A DNA stretch of 64,000 nt from Molanna angustata (GCA_963576475.1 OY754982.1:11186546-11250545), one strand, 5' to 3'. Counted from the first letter of the stretch, positions 21,261 to 33,185 are shown. The notes: generated by a model from the sequence alone, not told the origin. Program-made: numbers and translations.

Positions 21261-22200
21261 CACATACATTCACTTTGATGTTATGCACTCTTTAAGCACA
21301 TAAAAGATTTATTTCTCTACGATATGCAGTTATGGAGTAATTTTGAAAAAAAAAATGTGTAAAAAATAATTATTTGTATAGAATTTATAGTGTATTTTAA
21401 AATTGCGTGACGAACTTATGCCATTTTTTCAACATATTTGGGAAATTCGATATCAAATTGGGGTGTTAAGGTTTATATGCACTCATACACCAGGGCGACT
21501 GATGGTTGAAATAGCGACAATTATTTGATGTTAAGAATCACTATTGGATTGTGGCGCCACGGATATAGGCATTGCTATAATTAGTGCATTCCTACTTGTC
21601 GTAACATCGAAAGTGGCCAGTGTCTTAATGTTGGGTTTTACTCACTTTTTTTTTCCAAAACGGAAGAATAAAGACCACATGTTATGTACATAGCTGGTTT
21701 GTACATGTTTTGTTCAGGGGTGACTTAATATTAAGGCGAGTGTACCAAATAAAGATTAACGACACGCGGGTAAAAAATAAAAGTTATAACATAAACAGGG
21801 GGTGGTTTTTTATAGTTCCGTGACACGAAGACCTAAAAAAGGGTATTTTAGAAAATAACATATGGCGTCCTTGACAAAGAGTAAAAAAACATATGGATGA
21901 AACGTTGTATATTGATATGACTCGCCTTACTAAGAAAATACAATTTATTTATCCAATGAATAACTCATGTCTACAAGTAATTTCGATTGCTTAAAATGCA
22001 ATTAAAAAAAAAATAAGTCAAAGTAGGTATTTAATGATTGCCAAAATTTTACAGTGCCGATAGAAATTTCAACCTACGAAGACATCATAAAACGTTCGAT
22101 AAGCTTAGCGTCCACATAGGCGCAGCGTATGGACTAGATTTTTGTCTCCTAGCAACGATCCGATCCGATGCGCGCGCATGAGTTTCTATATAAAGAATAC

Positions 22201-23290
22201 TAAGCATATTTTTTTTATTTATTTATTTAAAATCCACAATAACCATATAAAAAAAATTACAACAATACAACAGTGAAACATAGCACAACAAAAATTATGA
22301 AAAATAGACAATTCAGTATAATATGTTGACACTGACAAAATGAATACAATCTATCAGTACCAACATCCAGTGGATAAGAACTATTCCACTAAGCAGTGCT
22401 TGTGTCGGAATAGCTTTACATTCATTTTAACTGACACAGTTTTTACTTATGTAACCCATTTATGTCTAACATATAATTATAACATATCAAAAAAAAATCA
22501 AACATACAAATTATAATATAAGCTATAACATCACGGTTTTATAATCATTTCATAATTTTAAAAAATATATCTTCAATGTTCATTCTACCTTTGTTGAGAA
22601 TCCAAGAAGATAGTTTATTTTTCATAGCACTTAGTGATTTTATATTATATATCTCAGAACCAATTAATTCTTTTGTAAATATGTTTAAAATGCATGTGCT
22701 TTAGGTGAACGAAATCGGTCGAGGCAGGATTCGAACTCGCGACTACTGGATTACTAACCCAATGCGCTAACCGCTCTGTCATCGATGACTCATCTAAATA
22801 GTTAAAAATACTAACATAATTCATAATATTAAAAATAAAATAATAGATTAGCTATGAATATAAAATAACATATTAGTTTCAAACCATTTCAACAACTCAA
22901 ACATAAATATTTTTAATAATTGTAAAAATTATGTATTAATCCAGGAATAAATTTTCTTTGAATTATGTAAGAATTATTATTTAATGCTAGATTTTTACTA
23001 AGGACGCTTGTATAATAATATGTAAATTGAGTTCGAAGATAGACTTTCCATGTATTAACATAATATGAAGTAGGTCTTATATAGCTTGGTAGTTTTTTTG
23101 TTAAACGTTTGTTTTTCATTCTGTAGTCTGATTACCAGACGGGAATTAACACTCGCTTATTATAGGGGCTGGGGGTTAATACATAGAGCTCGACAAGTGA
23201 AAGAATCCGTGGGACAGTTTTGTACAACACGGTTGCAAAGGTCAGGGCAAAAATGCAATATATTATGCTACACAATGCCGAACGTCAACT
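22201..23290. other. AT-rich stretch with one SINE-2 scrap
   Basis: Apart from the SINE-2 head at 22722-22797, I see only AT-rich sequence and A/T runs. No reading frame has coding character. Confidence 0.4.
22722..22797 (-). mobile_element. SINE-2 head
   Basis: The minus strand reads GACAGAGCGGTTAGCGCATT, GGGTTAGTAATCCAGTAGTC, GCGAGTTCGAATCCTGCCTC. These are an A box, an AGT-type anticodon-like loop and a B box. The adjacent GACCGATTTCGTTCACCT is shared with the copy at 41101. Confidence 0.72.
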
Positions 23291-23299
23291 GATTTTATA

Positions 23300-23800
23300 A
23301 ATCGACTTCCAAAATCGGAGGTGGTTATCAATTCGACATGAACTTTTTTTTGTATGTATGTATGTTCAGCGATTTCTTTTTACCACGTTGACCGATTGCG
23401 ATGATTCTTTTTCCATTAGAAAGGGGGTATCTTCCGATTAGTCCCATTTCAATTTGATTAAGATTTGATCAAGGGATCCATGAGAAATTCATCAAACTCT
23501 TCAATTTGCACTTCAGCTGTAAGAACTTTTTAAAACATTGTCCGATTTTAATGATTTATTTTTTAATAGGAAGTGAGCACTTCAGAGTTGATCACACATA
23601 TGTGTCATCGAGTTTTGATGATTTAACTCACAAAGAAAATAAAAGAATCCTGGTGGCCAAGGTGTCACAAGGATTCTTTCGCATGACGAGCTCTACATAC
23701 ATTGTCACAAACTGTTAATGCGCAGTTCAGTCCGTTGATTGCGCTAATCGAATTTCCATTCCGGTAAAGTATGGAAGAGAGGGAGGGGGCTATGCAAGCG
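23300..23800. repeat. probable interspersed repeat with Helitron-like phrases
   Basis: The segment begins AAATCGACTTCCAAAATCGG and contains a TGTATGTATGTATG run. It has two stretches resembling the CCGATTTTGATGA phrase of lepidopteran non-autonomous elements (near 23390 and 23540). I see no second copy in the window and no termini. Confidence 0.35.
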
Positions 23801-23869
23801 GGTAAGAATATAGACATGGGCCACCTTCAGGATATAGTTCAACCGGTAAATAAATGAATAAATAAAAAA

Positions 23870-24680
23870 AATATATGAAAACATGCTCATCACTGTTCCA
23901 TAGTAGTGGAGAGTAAAAAACCGAGTGTTTTGAGTTAAGAGGCTATAGTAGGCTATATAGTATATTTTGAAAATAATTTCCCGTCTTTGAAATAAAAAAC
24001 AGTTTGTATTTACATCTTTATTCTATTGCACGAATATTTTGAAATTTGAATTTGTTTTATACTTTTCTTGTAAAATTAGTTTAAGTAAAACCCTTTTTTA
24101 TTTTTTATTATACGTAACTAAAAACTACAAGGCCTATGAAGTAGATTATTAATTTAATCGAAAGAAAATTTGAAAATCTACCGGCTGAGTTTTTCAATAT
24201 TATGATATTTTAACTACTGAAATTAACGAATTGAACGTGCATTCTTGGTGGAATTATTTAAATATATAATGTAATTTAATTAAAACAGTTAATTTGTTCT
24301 TCCACAATTTTATTTGCCTGACTATTTTCGTAGGAAACGTCCTACATGGTCACAGGTTATAAAGAAACAGCGGAGTGGAGTTTCTTTGTAACCTGTGACC
24401 ATGTAGGACGTGTCTTACGAAACTAGTCAGGTAAATAAAATTGTGGAAGAACAAATTAACTGTTTTATTTAAATTATATTATTTTAATTACTATTCTTGG
24501 TATTGTAAAAAACCTCTAAATTTTACCTTTTCTTTACGAAAAAATGTTGTATATCACATATAAGGTGATATATAACATTGCTTCGTGTTTCATACAATAG
24601 AAGGTAATTTAGCTTGCATTTTGTGTGCATCCGTATACCCAGGGTATACAAGGGCCTTAATACTGAATTCTCTAGAACTC
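23870..24680 (+). repeat. REP-C interspersed repeat with a nested palindromic MITE
   Basis: The sequence from the GAGAGTAAAAAACCGAGTG region to CCCAGGGTATACAAGGGCCT matches the complement of 36560-37012. Shared blocks include CTACCGGCTGAGTTTTTC and AGAAGGTAATTTAGCTTGCA. The copy is longer only because of the insert at 24250-24492. Confidence 0.75.
24250..24492. mobile_element. near-perfect palindromic MITE flanked by a 9-bp direct repeat
   Basis: The arms AACAGTTAATTTGTTCTTCC and GGAAGAACAAATTAACTGTT, then GTCCTACATGGTCACAGGTT and AACCTGTGACCATGTAGGAC, face each other around a short centre near 24370. The direct repeat ATTCTTGGT lies at 24241-24249 and 24493-24501, consistent with a target-site duplication. 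The related REP-C copy at 36.56-37.01 kb lacks the insert. Confidence 0.82.
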
Positions 24681-25049
24681 TAGAGTATAAATATGAAAGT
24701 GTATATATACTTTTTAAACTATACAAGTGGTTGATATAAGTGACTTTTCATCAGTACCTACTTGTTTTTTTTATTTATATTATTTTACTATATTTAATGT
24801 CATGTTTTTACTCTCGTTTTTGTCCACCGGGACGCATTAGAGTGAATGGTTAGGCCAAAAATGGTCGCTTTTTGAAATAAATTCAATTATCTCTAAGAAA
24901 ATTAAAGTATGATTTAATTTTATTTATTAAATTTTTCATTTATTTATTTAATTTATGTACATCAAGTGCACAAAGGCCAATTTATTGTCATAATGCAATC
25001 TATTCTTTATTCGAGTTTTTATGGATTTTATGAATATATATTATATTAT
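24681..25049. other. AT-rich stretch, nothing recognised
   Basis: A TTTATTTATT-rich tract at 24920-24960 is the only structure seen. Confidence 0.4.
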
Positions 25050-25261
25050 TTCTAGAGCAACTAACAGGTACCTACTACGTCAAATATCAATTTAACATGC
25101 ACCCAATAAAAATTTGCCACATCCTGGAGACTTGCGATATTAATCGTCTCACAGATCCAGACTGAAAACACAATTAAAAACTGCGTCTCCGCCGGAAATC
25201 GAACCCGGGACCTTTGGATCAGCAGTCAGATATATAACCAACCGAGCCATAAAGGCAGACT
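25050..25261 (-). mobile_element. SINE-1, near full length
   Basis: The complement reads GTCTGCCTTTATGGCTCGGT, TGGTTATATATCTGAC, then GGGTTCGATTTCCGGCGGAG. The body is GTTTTCAGTCTGGATCTGTG and the end TGTTAGTTGCTC. Length and order agree with 17210-17411. Confidence 0.82.
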
Positions 25262-26150
25262 AAATTATATAAAATTAGTTTTTTTTTATGCTCCATAATG
25301 GAGTTTAAAAGTATCAATGCCGATTTTGTAATATCGGGCAGATATAATCACGAAAAAATGCAGCGTTTGAAAGTTAAAATCTAATCAATTTTACGTATAT
25401 CAATATCAAGTAAAATTTTTTTTTATTAATAATATTAATAAATAGCGCTCTAGAACGGTGCAATGTTGTTGAAATTGAGGCCCTGGTAGAAAAAGTCATG
25501 CAGGTTGTCAACCTCTATAAAACGCAGCATGTGAACTTCAATATAAGTTTTAATAGTATGAACAGTTTAAAGTGTATATATTATGTAGCCGTGGAATTGC
25601 ATTTAGATATTAAATCGATATTTTACGGGTAGGCTTCGTTATTAACTACTATTACAGCTTAATAAATAATCATAAAAAAATAATGGGTTGTGACCAACGC
25701 TATACTCCTCACAACTAAGTCACTCCACAAAGTATTCAAATTTTGTATGGAAAATTATCAGCATTTTCATGAAATGAGTTTGTTAAATTATTTTTAATTT
25801 AAATATTTTATTATGATAACTTGATAATTTATTTTTTAAAGTCATTTTATGAAAGGTTGTGCATTTTTGCAATTTGAAAATAAAAATATCAAATTTTTCA
25901 GTTTCCTGAGCATGGGGTCACTTTGAAATATTTGACAGTTAAGAAAATTGAGAAGCACTGATCAGATATCCTTTAAAATCTAATGGGGTCTAAGCGAGTA
26001 TTACCTATATATACAAATTTGCAAAATTTAAATAGAATCGAATAGTACATTAATCTACAATCAATAAAGTACAATAAACATGCAGTACCTACATAGCATA
26101 TACACACAGACACATTGTGATAAAAATTTCAGAATACAATCTCAGCATAA
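25262..26150. other. AT-rich intergenic or intronic sequence
   Basis: The only recognisable phrase is ATGGGTTGTGACCAACGCTA at about 25683. It also occurs in the 3-kb element (near 2705 and 2845) and at 33409, so it marks worn repeat sequence. Confidence 0.4.
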
Positions 26151-26179
26151 TACTAGTTGATTATTTTATTTTATGTAAC

Positions 26180-26325
26180 TTCTCGGGCAACTGACAGGTG
26201 CTATGTCAAATACTTATTTAACACGTACTCAATAACTTTATCGTCTCACAGATCCAGACTGAAAACACAATTAAAAAATGTGTCTCCACTGGGGATCGAA
26301 CCCGGAACCCTTGGATCAGCAGTCA
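26180..26325 (-). mobile_element. SINE-1, truncated at its 5' (A-box) end
   Basis: The complement retains CTGCTGATCCAAGGGTTCCG, GGTTCGATCCCCAGTGGAGA, and the body and tail to TGTCAGTTGCCCGAG. The A-box half is missing after GACTGCTG. Confidence 0.75.
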
Positions 26326-26539
26326 TTTTCTACATAGATAATATAATCTGTTTTCGCGTAGGTAACTTCGCAACTGATATAACATTCTCTATAGGATGAA
26401 ATATTTTATTGGTTAGGTACCTACTCAATAATAATTCTTGGAAAACGATGCGATATAACACATTCCCAACCGTTATTGGCGATATACATTTTTTTAACTG
26501 TCGATTTGTTCAAGTGAATTTATTTCTCTTAACAGATCA

Positions 26540-26800
26540 ACAAAGTTTCAAGCCAAGATCCGCGAGATTTTGTATTGCCAGGTCTATATTTTTCATGGTT
26601 TTTTCAACTTTGAAGTCAAAAAACACCGCTTCGAAGCATATACGTTGAACATTTTATTAGTTAGACTGTGTGTCTCCGTGTGTGTGTGTGTTCGACCCCC
26701 CCCCCCCCCTTATAACTTTTGATCAGCTTGATGCACAGAAAAATGGAATGAACTCCTCACTATCCTATCCTGATATACATATTTGATGTAGGAAAACTAA
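26540..26800 (-). repeat. REP-B fragment
   Basis: The block CAAAAAACACCGCTTCGAAG then CATATACGTTGAAC, with TTATAACTTTTGATCAGCTT then GATGCACAG, matches the complement of 47860-47990. It contains a TG/TC microsatellite and a 14-base poly-C run at 26696-26709. Confidence 0.6.
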
Positions 26801-27950
26801 ATATTTTTATATATTCAATAATTTAGATTTAAGGTTATATAGTTTGGTTCTTTTAATTATTTTAATTTATATCATCATACATGGATTTTTACGTATTCTT
26901 ACACTATTCACATACTATCGCTATCGATAGTTGGATCATACGTGTATTAATATATTCAATGGAGAGAATCGAAGTATCTACAAATGTCTCCCTCGATCAC
27001 AATACGAATCATTGCCTGTATTCTTCTACTATAACTGAAAATTGTACTACGTAAAATATCTCATAACTTTTTTAAGGATCGGCAGAAATAAGTTATCTCC
27101 ATACGCCGCGCCCCTCTGACACACTTTTAAATAATTGAACAAAACTATCACAGGAAATCATTGACATTTTCATTTCGCTTCATTACAACTGAATTAAAGT
27201 ATTTTTTATAACGCAACATGTTTTAGGTAGAACTCAAATGAGATAAATAGTTCGACTATTTTAATTCATAGGATTCACTTTTAAATATATATGTATGTAT
27301 GTAAGGCGGTAATCAACTGTTTTAATTATCTTTTATTTTTTTATTTGGGGAAGTCAATAGCTCTTTAACACTGATACTTCAACTCAGATACGATACACTT
27401 ACAAAGCCAAATTTAATCGATAAAATAAAAATAGAGTATTTTTATAAAAGTATTTTTTTTAAATCTCTCTTTCTTACCCTATCATATACCACAAACCTTA
27501 CCACGTAAGCTTAGGAATCTTTTATATATAAATACTAGTATATTTTATGTCTTCATTTTCGCGTTTTCCGAGGAATTATCCTACAAGAAAATCCTCTCTC
27601 GCTTCAAGTTATAAGTCTTGGCGTTTTTAATTACAGTTTTGAAGCGAATTCTTTTTTTCGTATAAATTTCACGTCATCACTATCTAGAAAAAGTTATATT
27701 CATCATCAAAACAACAACAAAAACCTCACAAGAATAGATAGGTAGGTACATTTCAAACAAATTATATATTATTAAATACAATACACCACCTGTAATCATG
27801 TTTTTTTTTGTAGAAATCTCACAACGATAAAATTACAGTCAAAGTTACAAGAAATAAAAAGAGACCAAGTATACCGAGGAAAATAATTGAAACAATCAGA
27901 ATAAAAAAAAATCTTATATACCATAAAGCATTATAAATGTGTTTGTTTTT
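26801..27950. other. AT-rich stretch, no feature supported
   Basis: There are only scattered A/T runs and a short TATGTATGTATGTA stretch at 27290-27305. Confidence 0.4.
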
Positions 27951-27951
27951 A

Positions 27952-28500
27952 TTGACAAACTTTTCAACATCTCAATAGAAACGAAGTTGGAATATAATTG
28001 AACCAGGAACTCAAGGCACCTACAGGGCTTACGACCTGTCATCGGCTGGTTTACGTTATCACTTTATGCGCTGGCGCAACGTACACCAATTATGCCTTCT
28101 TATTGAGTTCCCTTATCTATGCAAATTTTGAAAGTTCTATGTATTTGAATAATCAGTTACTAATCACCTGAAAATAAGACATTATTACTATTACCATCTG
28201 TGAGGTAACGAAGAAACCCTTTTGTAACGCCATCTATTGTGCGATTGGTTAAATTGTAAACAATGAAAGCAACAGTCCTTATAAATGAGGTGACAGTATT
28301 ATCATTATTCAAATATATAGACTTTCAAAATTTGTATTGATAAGGGAACTTAATAAGAAGGCATAGTTGGTGAACGTTGCGCAAGCGCATAAAGTGATCA
28401 CGTAGACCAGCCGATGACAGGTCGTAAGCCTTGTAGGTGCCTTGAGTTCCTGGTTCTTCTATAATATCCCAACTTCATCTTAGTTGAAAAGTTTGTCAAT
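27952..28500. repeat. two REP-A copies in head-to-head inverted arrangement
   Basis: Bases 27952-28300 are REP-A on the minus strand, nearly full length. Bases 28304-28500 are the right half of REP-A on the plus strand. They join near 28300, so the region can fold into a hairpin with arms of nearly 200 bp. Confidence 0.78.
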
Positions 28501-29990
28501 AAAAATATCATTTGACTCCCGACAGGGAAAAAATCTAATGTTTGCGTAGGTATATGCAATTAAAAAAAACAATTCGTTTGTGTTAAAAATTTTATGAGGA
28601 TGTTTAATGTATACAATGTTTCTTCATAGGCGCTTGAGGTGTGAAAACTAAATTCAGTGAAGATACCTATTTTCTTTACTTTATTTTTCGTTAAAAAATG
28701 ACTAATACTGCTTTTTATGAATTTGACACAAATGCAACCGGTATAACATCATAAATATTAGAACCTTCGTGCGGAAGAAAATGGCTAAATAACGAAAAAA
28801 AATCTTTATTTGTAACAACATTTTTTTTTTAATTGTACCCAGTTAAAAGAAGTAAGGTTTAATACATAATATGTATTTTGTATCAATAAAATTATTAAAA
28901 ATATATTTTCATATTGTTTTTTATTTGAGAGACACTAGAAGTTAGGGAATTTTCGGGAGATTAGGCTCTCACAGATACATATTTGAAATCTGATTCCAAA
29001 ATTTGGAATTAATATCAAGGATTCTTATTCTGGGTAGGTACTACTGAAAACTGTGGGTTCAAAATGTGTTTTTAAACGACAATCTCACATCGTCATAATC
29101 TATTAACACATTCAAACTTCGCACTTACGATTGTGAATGCAGATGTAATTTTAAAACGCAGATTCAAATGAACTTGAAATTGCTTCAAGGCCATATTTGA
29201 AAAATAGATGCATTTTATTCAAAAATATGTAGATACCTTCTGTTATTCTACGAGACTTTGAACTACGTGACAATGAATAATAGTAGTTTTCAACATTAAA
29301 ATATTGATATCACTCATAGACGTACCTAAATATGCATAAAAAAAATAATTTAAAAGCACCAGTAAATAGTAATTCAAATATTATTCACAATTATGAATTT
29401 ATATGAGATATTGTAGTTTATTTACTATTTATTTACCTTTTATTACACCATATTTATAATGACAACAATAAGTAGATTACTGCTGCCCAACTAGGAAATC
29501 CTGTTCTAGGGCTAGCAGTTTACAATTTTTATTGACAATCATATGCAATTATCAACCAGGTGATTGTTCCCGTTCCACACTAAATAGGTACACAATCTCA
29601 ACATTATTAACATTCAATAAATTACAAGTAAGTGCAATCTAATAATAAATACGTATTTCATGTTTTTTATCGAGTGAATAATTGATTACTGTAAATAAGA
29701 AAAAAATATGCAAAAATGTTAAGCACGACAACAATTCAAAATAAATATAATAATTTTATAAATTTGTATAGTTGTGGTATTAAAAAGTAAGATTAAGATA
29801 TAAAGGTTAAAAAAACACATCATTTAACCGAGAAAATATACGATATATTAACAATACGTAAAGATTTCTGATCGCAACAACAAAAGCACCTCACAAAGAA
29901 GAACACTTATATTTTTTAAACAATATTTTACTATTAATATTGAGCCAAGAGTCATATATTTTCTTTTCCTGTTTATTGGTTATGCGGTCG
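28501..29990. other. AT-rich stretch
   Basis: This contains the inverted partner (29478-29530) of the short repeat at 8020-8075, and nothing else that I can name. No open frame here has coding character. Confidence 0.4.
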
Positions 29991-30009
29991 AAAAACGTCA
30001 AATTTGATA

Positions 30010-30150
30010 AAGGTGGAAAAACCGACGCATCTCGCGCTTTCGAGTCAGCTGTGCGACGCTAGCGACGGCGTCCGACTGAATTATCAATGCAAGGCGCCAC
30101 GACGCCGGCGCTCTCGCCCTAACTCCTGCGGTGTGTGTGGCTACATGGAT
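30010..30150. promoter_or_regulatory. GC-rich island, candidate promoter or untranslated first exon
   Basis: About 140 bases are dense in CpG (GACGCATCTCGCGCTTTCGA, GCGACGGCGTCCGACTG, GGCGCCACGACGCCGGCGCT) inside strongly AT-rich DNA. On the minus strand there is TTCAGTCGGACG, which resembles an arthropod initiator (TCAGT). Insect promoters often look like this. It lies about 9.9 kb upstream of the EML start codon, so it could be that gene's distal promoter, but no splice donor is obvious. It could also serve a plus-strand transcript or be repeat-derived. Confidence 0.35.
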
Positions 30151-30344
30151 GCTGATTAACTAAGTATACGTAACATAAAACCGTTACATGTTGTGGAAGT
30201 ATGTAGATATTTTATAATATAATAATACAAATCTGCAATGACATTGAATTATGCGGCAGAATATTTTGTATCTCGTAATATCATAATTCAGAAAGATAAA
30301 TACATGTTCAATAAAAGCACACTGTGACCACATACTTATTTATT

Positions 30345-31400
30345 TTTATTTTTTATTTTATTTTATTTAATCCTGGGAACAGACAGTTATGTACAGCTTG
30401 AGGGAAAACAAAAAAAATAATATATATTCAAAACCAGTAAATTTCCCTATAAGAGGGTGACTGCTGCCAACGTACCTATTTTTTCAATTTGAATTTGCAT
30501 CATTACTACAAAACGAATCATTTTGAAAAAAATAACCTAGTTAGTTTGGATATTAATAAAAAAAAATTTCCTTAACTTTTTAGTTATGTTCTGTATATAT
30601 TCTTGTAGGAAAATAATAAGCATACATCGATTTTTGACATTTATCTTAAATTTCTAAAATACTATAAGGTATAGAGCATTATACTTTTTTTATACATTAA
30701 AGAAGATCAATATATCTGGAAAAATACATTGTAACGTTTCATTAATGCATCAGGTTAAGTTAATAAACCAAAAAAACTTTTATTCGCAATGGCGATGAAT
30801 GTAAAATAAAGGTATTTTAGGTTTATTTACTAAACCTGAAGCATTAATGCAACGTCACATTATATTTTTCTAGATATTTTTGTCTTCTTTAATAAAAAAA
30901 ATATATTGAACTACGCCATTATTTTATTAAAAATATAAGATAAACGTTGAAAATCGGGGTATGCCATTATTTTTCTACAAGAATTTATACAAAACATTAT
31001 TAAAAAGTAGATATGTATTTTTTTTATTAATACCCAAACTATCTAAATTATTTTTTTCAAAACGATTTGATAAGAAATAATGATGGTATATCAAATTGAA
31101 AAATAGGTACGTTGGCAGCAGTCCCCCCCTTATACTTTTATACAATCAAAATAATGGCTAGATAACACGAGTGATTTTTACTATATAAAATATAAAAAAC
31201 AAAAAAAATACTTATTCATTAATAATTTGGCGTACAAACCTCTATAGAACAGGAAGGGAGAGAGAATAGAGGGATAGGAATTACCTCGAAGATTTTCAAT
31301 TTCGCCCCTATAGATCACACCAAGAACAGCCCCATCCGGGACCTAAATTTACTAAAGTTATCATGAAAAATGTCCAGGGTTAGCGAATTATTTAATTTGT
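30345..31400 (-). repeat. REP-D (LINE 3'-UTR-like repeat) split by a foldback element
   Basis: The left part (ATTTTATTTTATTTAATCCT then GGGAACAGACAGTTATG) and the right part (GAACAGGAAGGGAGAGAGAA, ATTTACTAAAGTTATCATGA) both match 61690-62430. There the interruption is a different element. The complement ends in AAAATAAAATA repeats, like the tail of a LINE 3' UTR. Confidence 0.72.
30450..31132. mobile_element. 683-bp foldback (long-TIR) element with TA target
   Basis: The left end is TAAGAGGGTGACTGCTGCCA then ACGTACCTA, and the right end is TAGGTACGTTGGCAGCAGTC then CCCCCCTTA. The dinucleotide TA flanks both ends (30448-30449, 31133-31134). The inverted arms extend roughly 300 bp (for example AAACTATTTAATTTC-like blocks, TTAGTTTGGATATTAATAAA against TTTATTAATACCCAAACTAT). 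It is non-coding, and the TA target suggests Tc1/mariner-type mobilisation. Confidence 0.75.
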
Positions 31401-31761
31401 TGTAATTGGTTGTTGAACGATTTATGTATGAATTTTTTTATGAAATTGGTTCGCGGGCATTTTACAAAGAACAAATCGTTTGATCGAGTGAACAGCATAA
31501 ATGACTTTTACAAATTATACATAAAAAACATAGGTTCATGCTAAATACATATGTACATATAAATAAACAAAATTACATTAGAATATTAGGACCTAGTTGA
31601 CCTATTTTGTGTGAGCCCATAAAAGGCCTCGTTACTGGTTGCCTGAAGCAGATTGGTAGAGAAGGATCTGCCTTGGAACTATTAGATATTTTGAGATAGA
31701 GGTATTAGAGTTTTTCATCCTGGTTGTCGATGTTATAAGTGAATGGAATGGAATAGCATAA

Positions 31762-32297
31762 TAGTAAAAAATATATTGTAAACTCTGGCGGGCCTATTGC
31801 CATTAGGCAATTTCTCTTCCAACCAACCAGATTACAAAGTATGACAAAATTGTGTATGTTAAACAACGAAAGAATAAGAGCAATAACAAAAGAAAATATA
31901 TATCACATTAAGATACTATTATAAAATGAAAATACTTCATAGCAAAAAAAGGATAGGGTATAGACATTGTCCATTGGACAAGGAGAGGAAATCGGGATCA
32001 GGTGTTCAGGGATAAATATTCCTTCTTTAGTTTTTTCATGAGAATGCAAAGTGAGTTAGACGTCGCAATATCCGGACTTATGTTATTCCATAATCTTGCT
32101 GATTGTACTTAGAACGAAGAGCTGAGAAATTATGTATTATGGATAGGGTTGGATAGTGTTATACGTTCAGCAGATCGGAGTGGAAGTCCACGATTGGTTA
32201 AATAAGTGAATTTGTTTTTGGGGCACTGTGGCAGGTTTGGATTAGAGAGAATATTGTATGTACAATAACAATAGTGACAGAATATGTATATTGCGAA
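31762..32297 (-). mobile_element. CR1-like LINE 3' end, same family as 56.5-58.5 kb
   Basis: The sequence follows 56580-57085 closely: CTGGCGGGCCTATTGCCATT AGGCAATTTC, GAGGAAATCGGGATCAGGTG, CGTTCAGCAGATCGGAGTGG. On the minus strand it is the last about 90 codons of the RT ORF plus the 3' UTR, with frameshifts. It is 5'-truncated near 32297. Confidence 0.82.
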
Positions 32298-32362
32298 TTT
32301 TTCTTTTATAATAAAACAACAATGAAAATCAATAACCTTATCTTCCTGATGAAGGGAACATC

Positions 32363-32452
32363 GACCATCTTGGCTCAGTTGGTTAGATATCTCACAGCTG
32401 AGTCAAAGATCCCGGGTTCGATTCCCGATGGAGACATCGTTTTTAATTATGT
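32363..32452 (+). mobile_element. SINE-1 head
   Basis: The sequence reads CATCTTGGCTCAGTTGGTTA, GATATCTCACAGCTGAGTCA, then GGGTTCGATTCCCGATGGAG, followed by the start of the body (TTTTAATTATGTTTT). The outer bases do not form an acceptor stem, so it is not a functional tRNA gene. Confidence 0.75.
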
Positions 32453-33004
32453 TTTTAGTATAAAATTTTTGAATTTACTTACACATTCCCTAAACTAGGA
32501 TTACCTACCTTTCCTAAGCAGTAGGTACCTAAATATTATGTGTTGTTATATTAGATTGAATCAAAATCATATTTCACTAAGACCCAAAATGGCGGTCGAT
32601 TGGACACGTTGAGCGTGTGGCTTAACTATCGTAACTTTCAATATATTTCTTGGTAAGGCAATTTTTCTTTTATTATGTATGTATTTCTGCAAGGGTGATG
32701 AAGATATATTAGTAAATAGGTCTGATGAAAACATTAGGTATCTATTGGGGAGCGGTCAATCGATATATGTACAATACACTATACTTATTAAAATATACGA
32801 TACGACGTATTAGCTAGGAGCGGAGCTTTTCAAATTCTAGTTTAATCATTTCACAAAATACCTATGTCCGAAATGTATATTGTCATAATTTGCTTATAAT
32901 GTAAAGCAAGCTGTTTAACTATTCGGGGTAGGGAAAATGGACTGACCTCCACACTATCCTATCCTGACATACATGTTTTGTATAGAAAACAGAATATTTT
33001 TTTT

Positions 33005-33185
33005 TACTACTTCCACCACCACCCGCTCTGCATATGGGGACTGAAAACGGCCCCCTCACAGAACGCTTAGTGAACGACAAGAAAAAATGCATGGCACGAA
33101 AATTAGATCATGGAGCCCTCTAGATTAGCTATTTCGGCACCATAGTGCAAAAGAACAATCGACGAATGTGAATGGAAAATTCACA
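33005..33185. repeat. second copy of the 20.4-kb dispersed repeat
   Basis: TTTCGGCACCATAGTGCAAA then AGAACAATCGACGAATGTGA matches 20455-20500 with substitutions. It is directly followed, after about 50 bases, by a SINE-2 copy. Confidence 0.45.

Larger units (their letters stand above)
20131..22200. other. region upstream of EML exon 1
   Basis: Bases 20131-20390 could hold 5' UTR; the sequence is unique to my eye, but no TATA box or Inr stands out. A dispersed-repeat fragment (20375-20790) and a palindromic MITE (20988-21260) follow. The piece 22080-22190 is locally GC-richer (GATCCGATCCGATGCGCGCG) with no recognised function. Confidence 0.4.
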
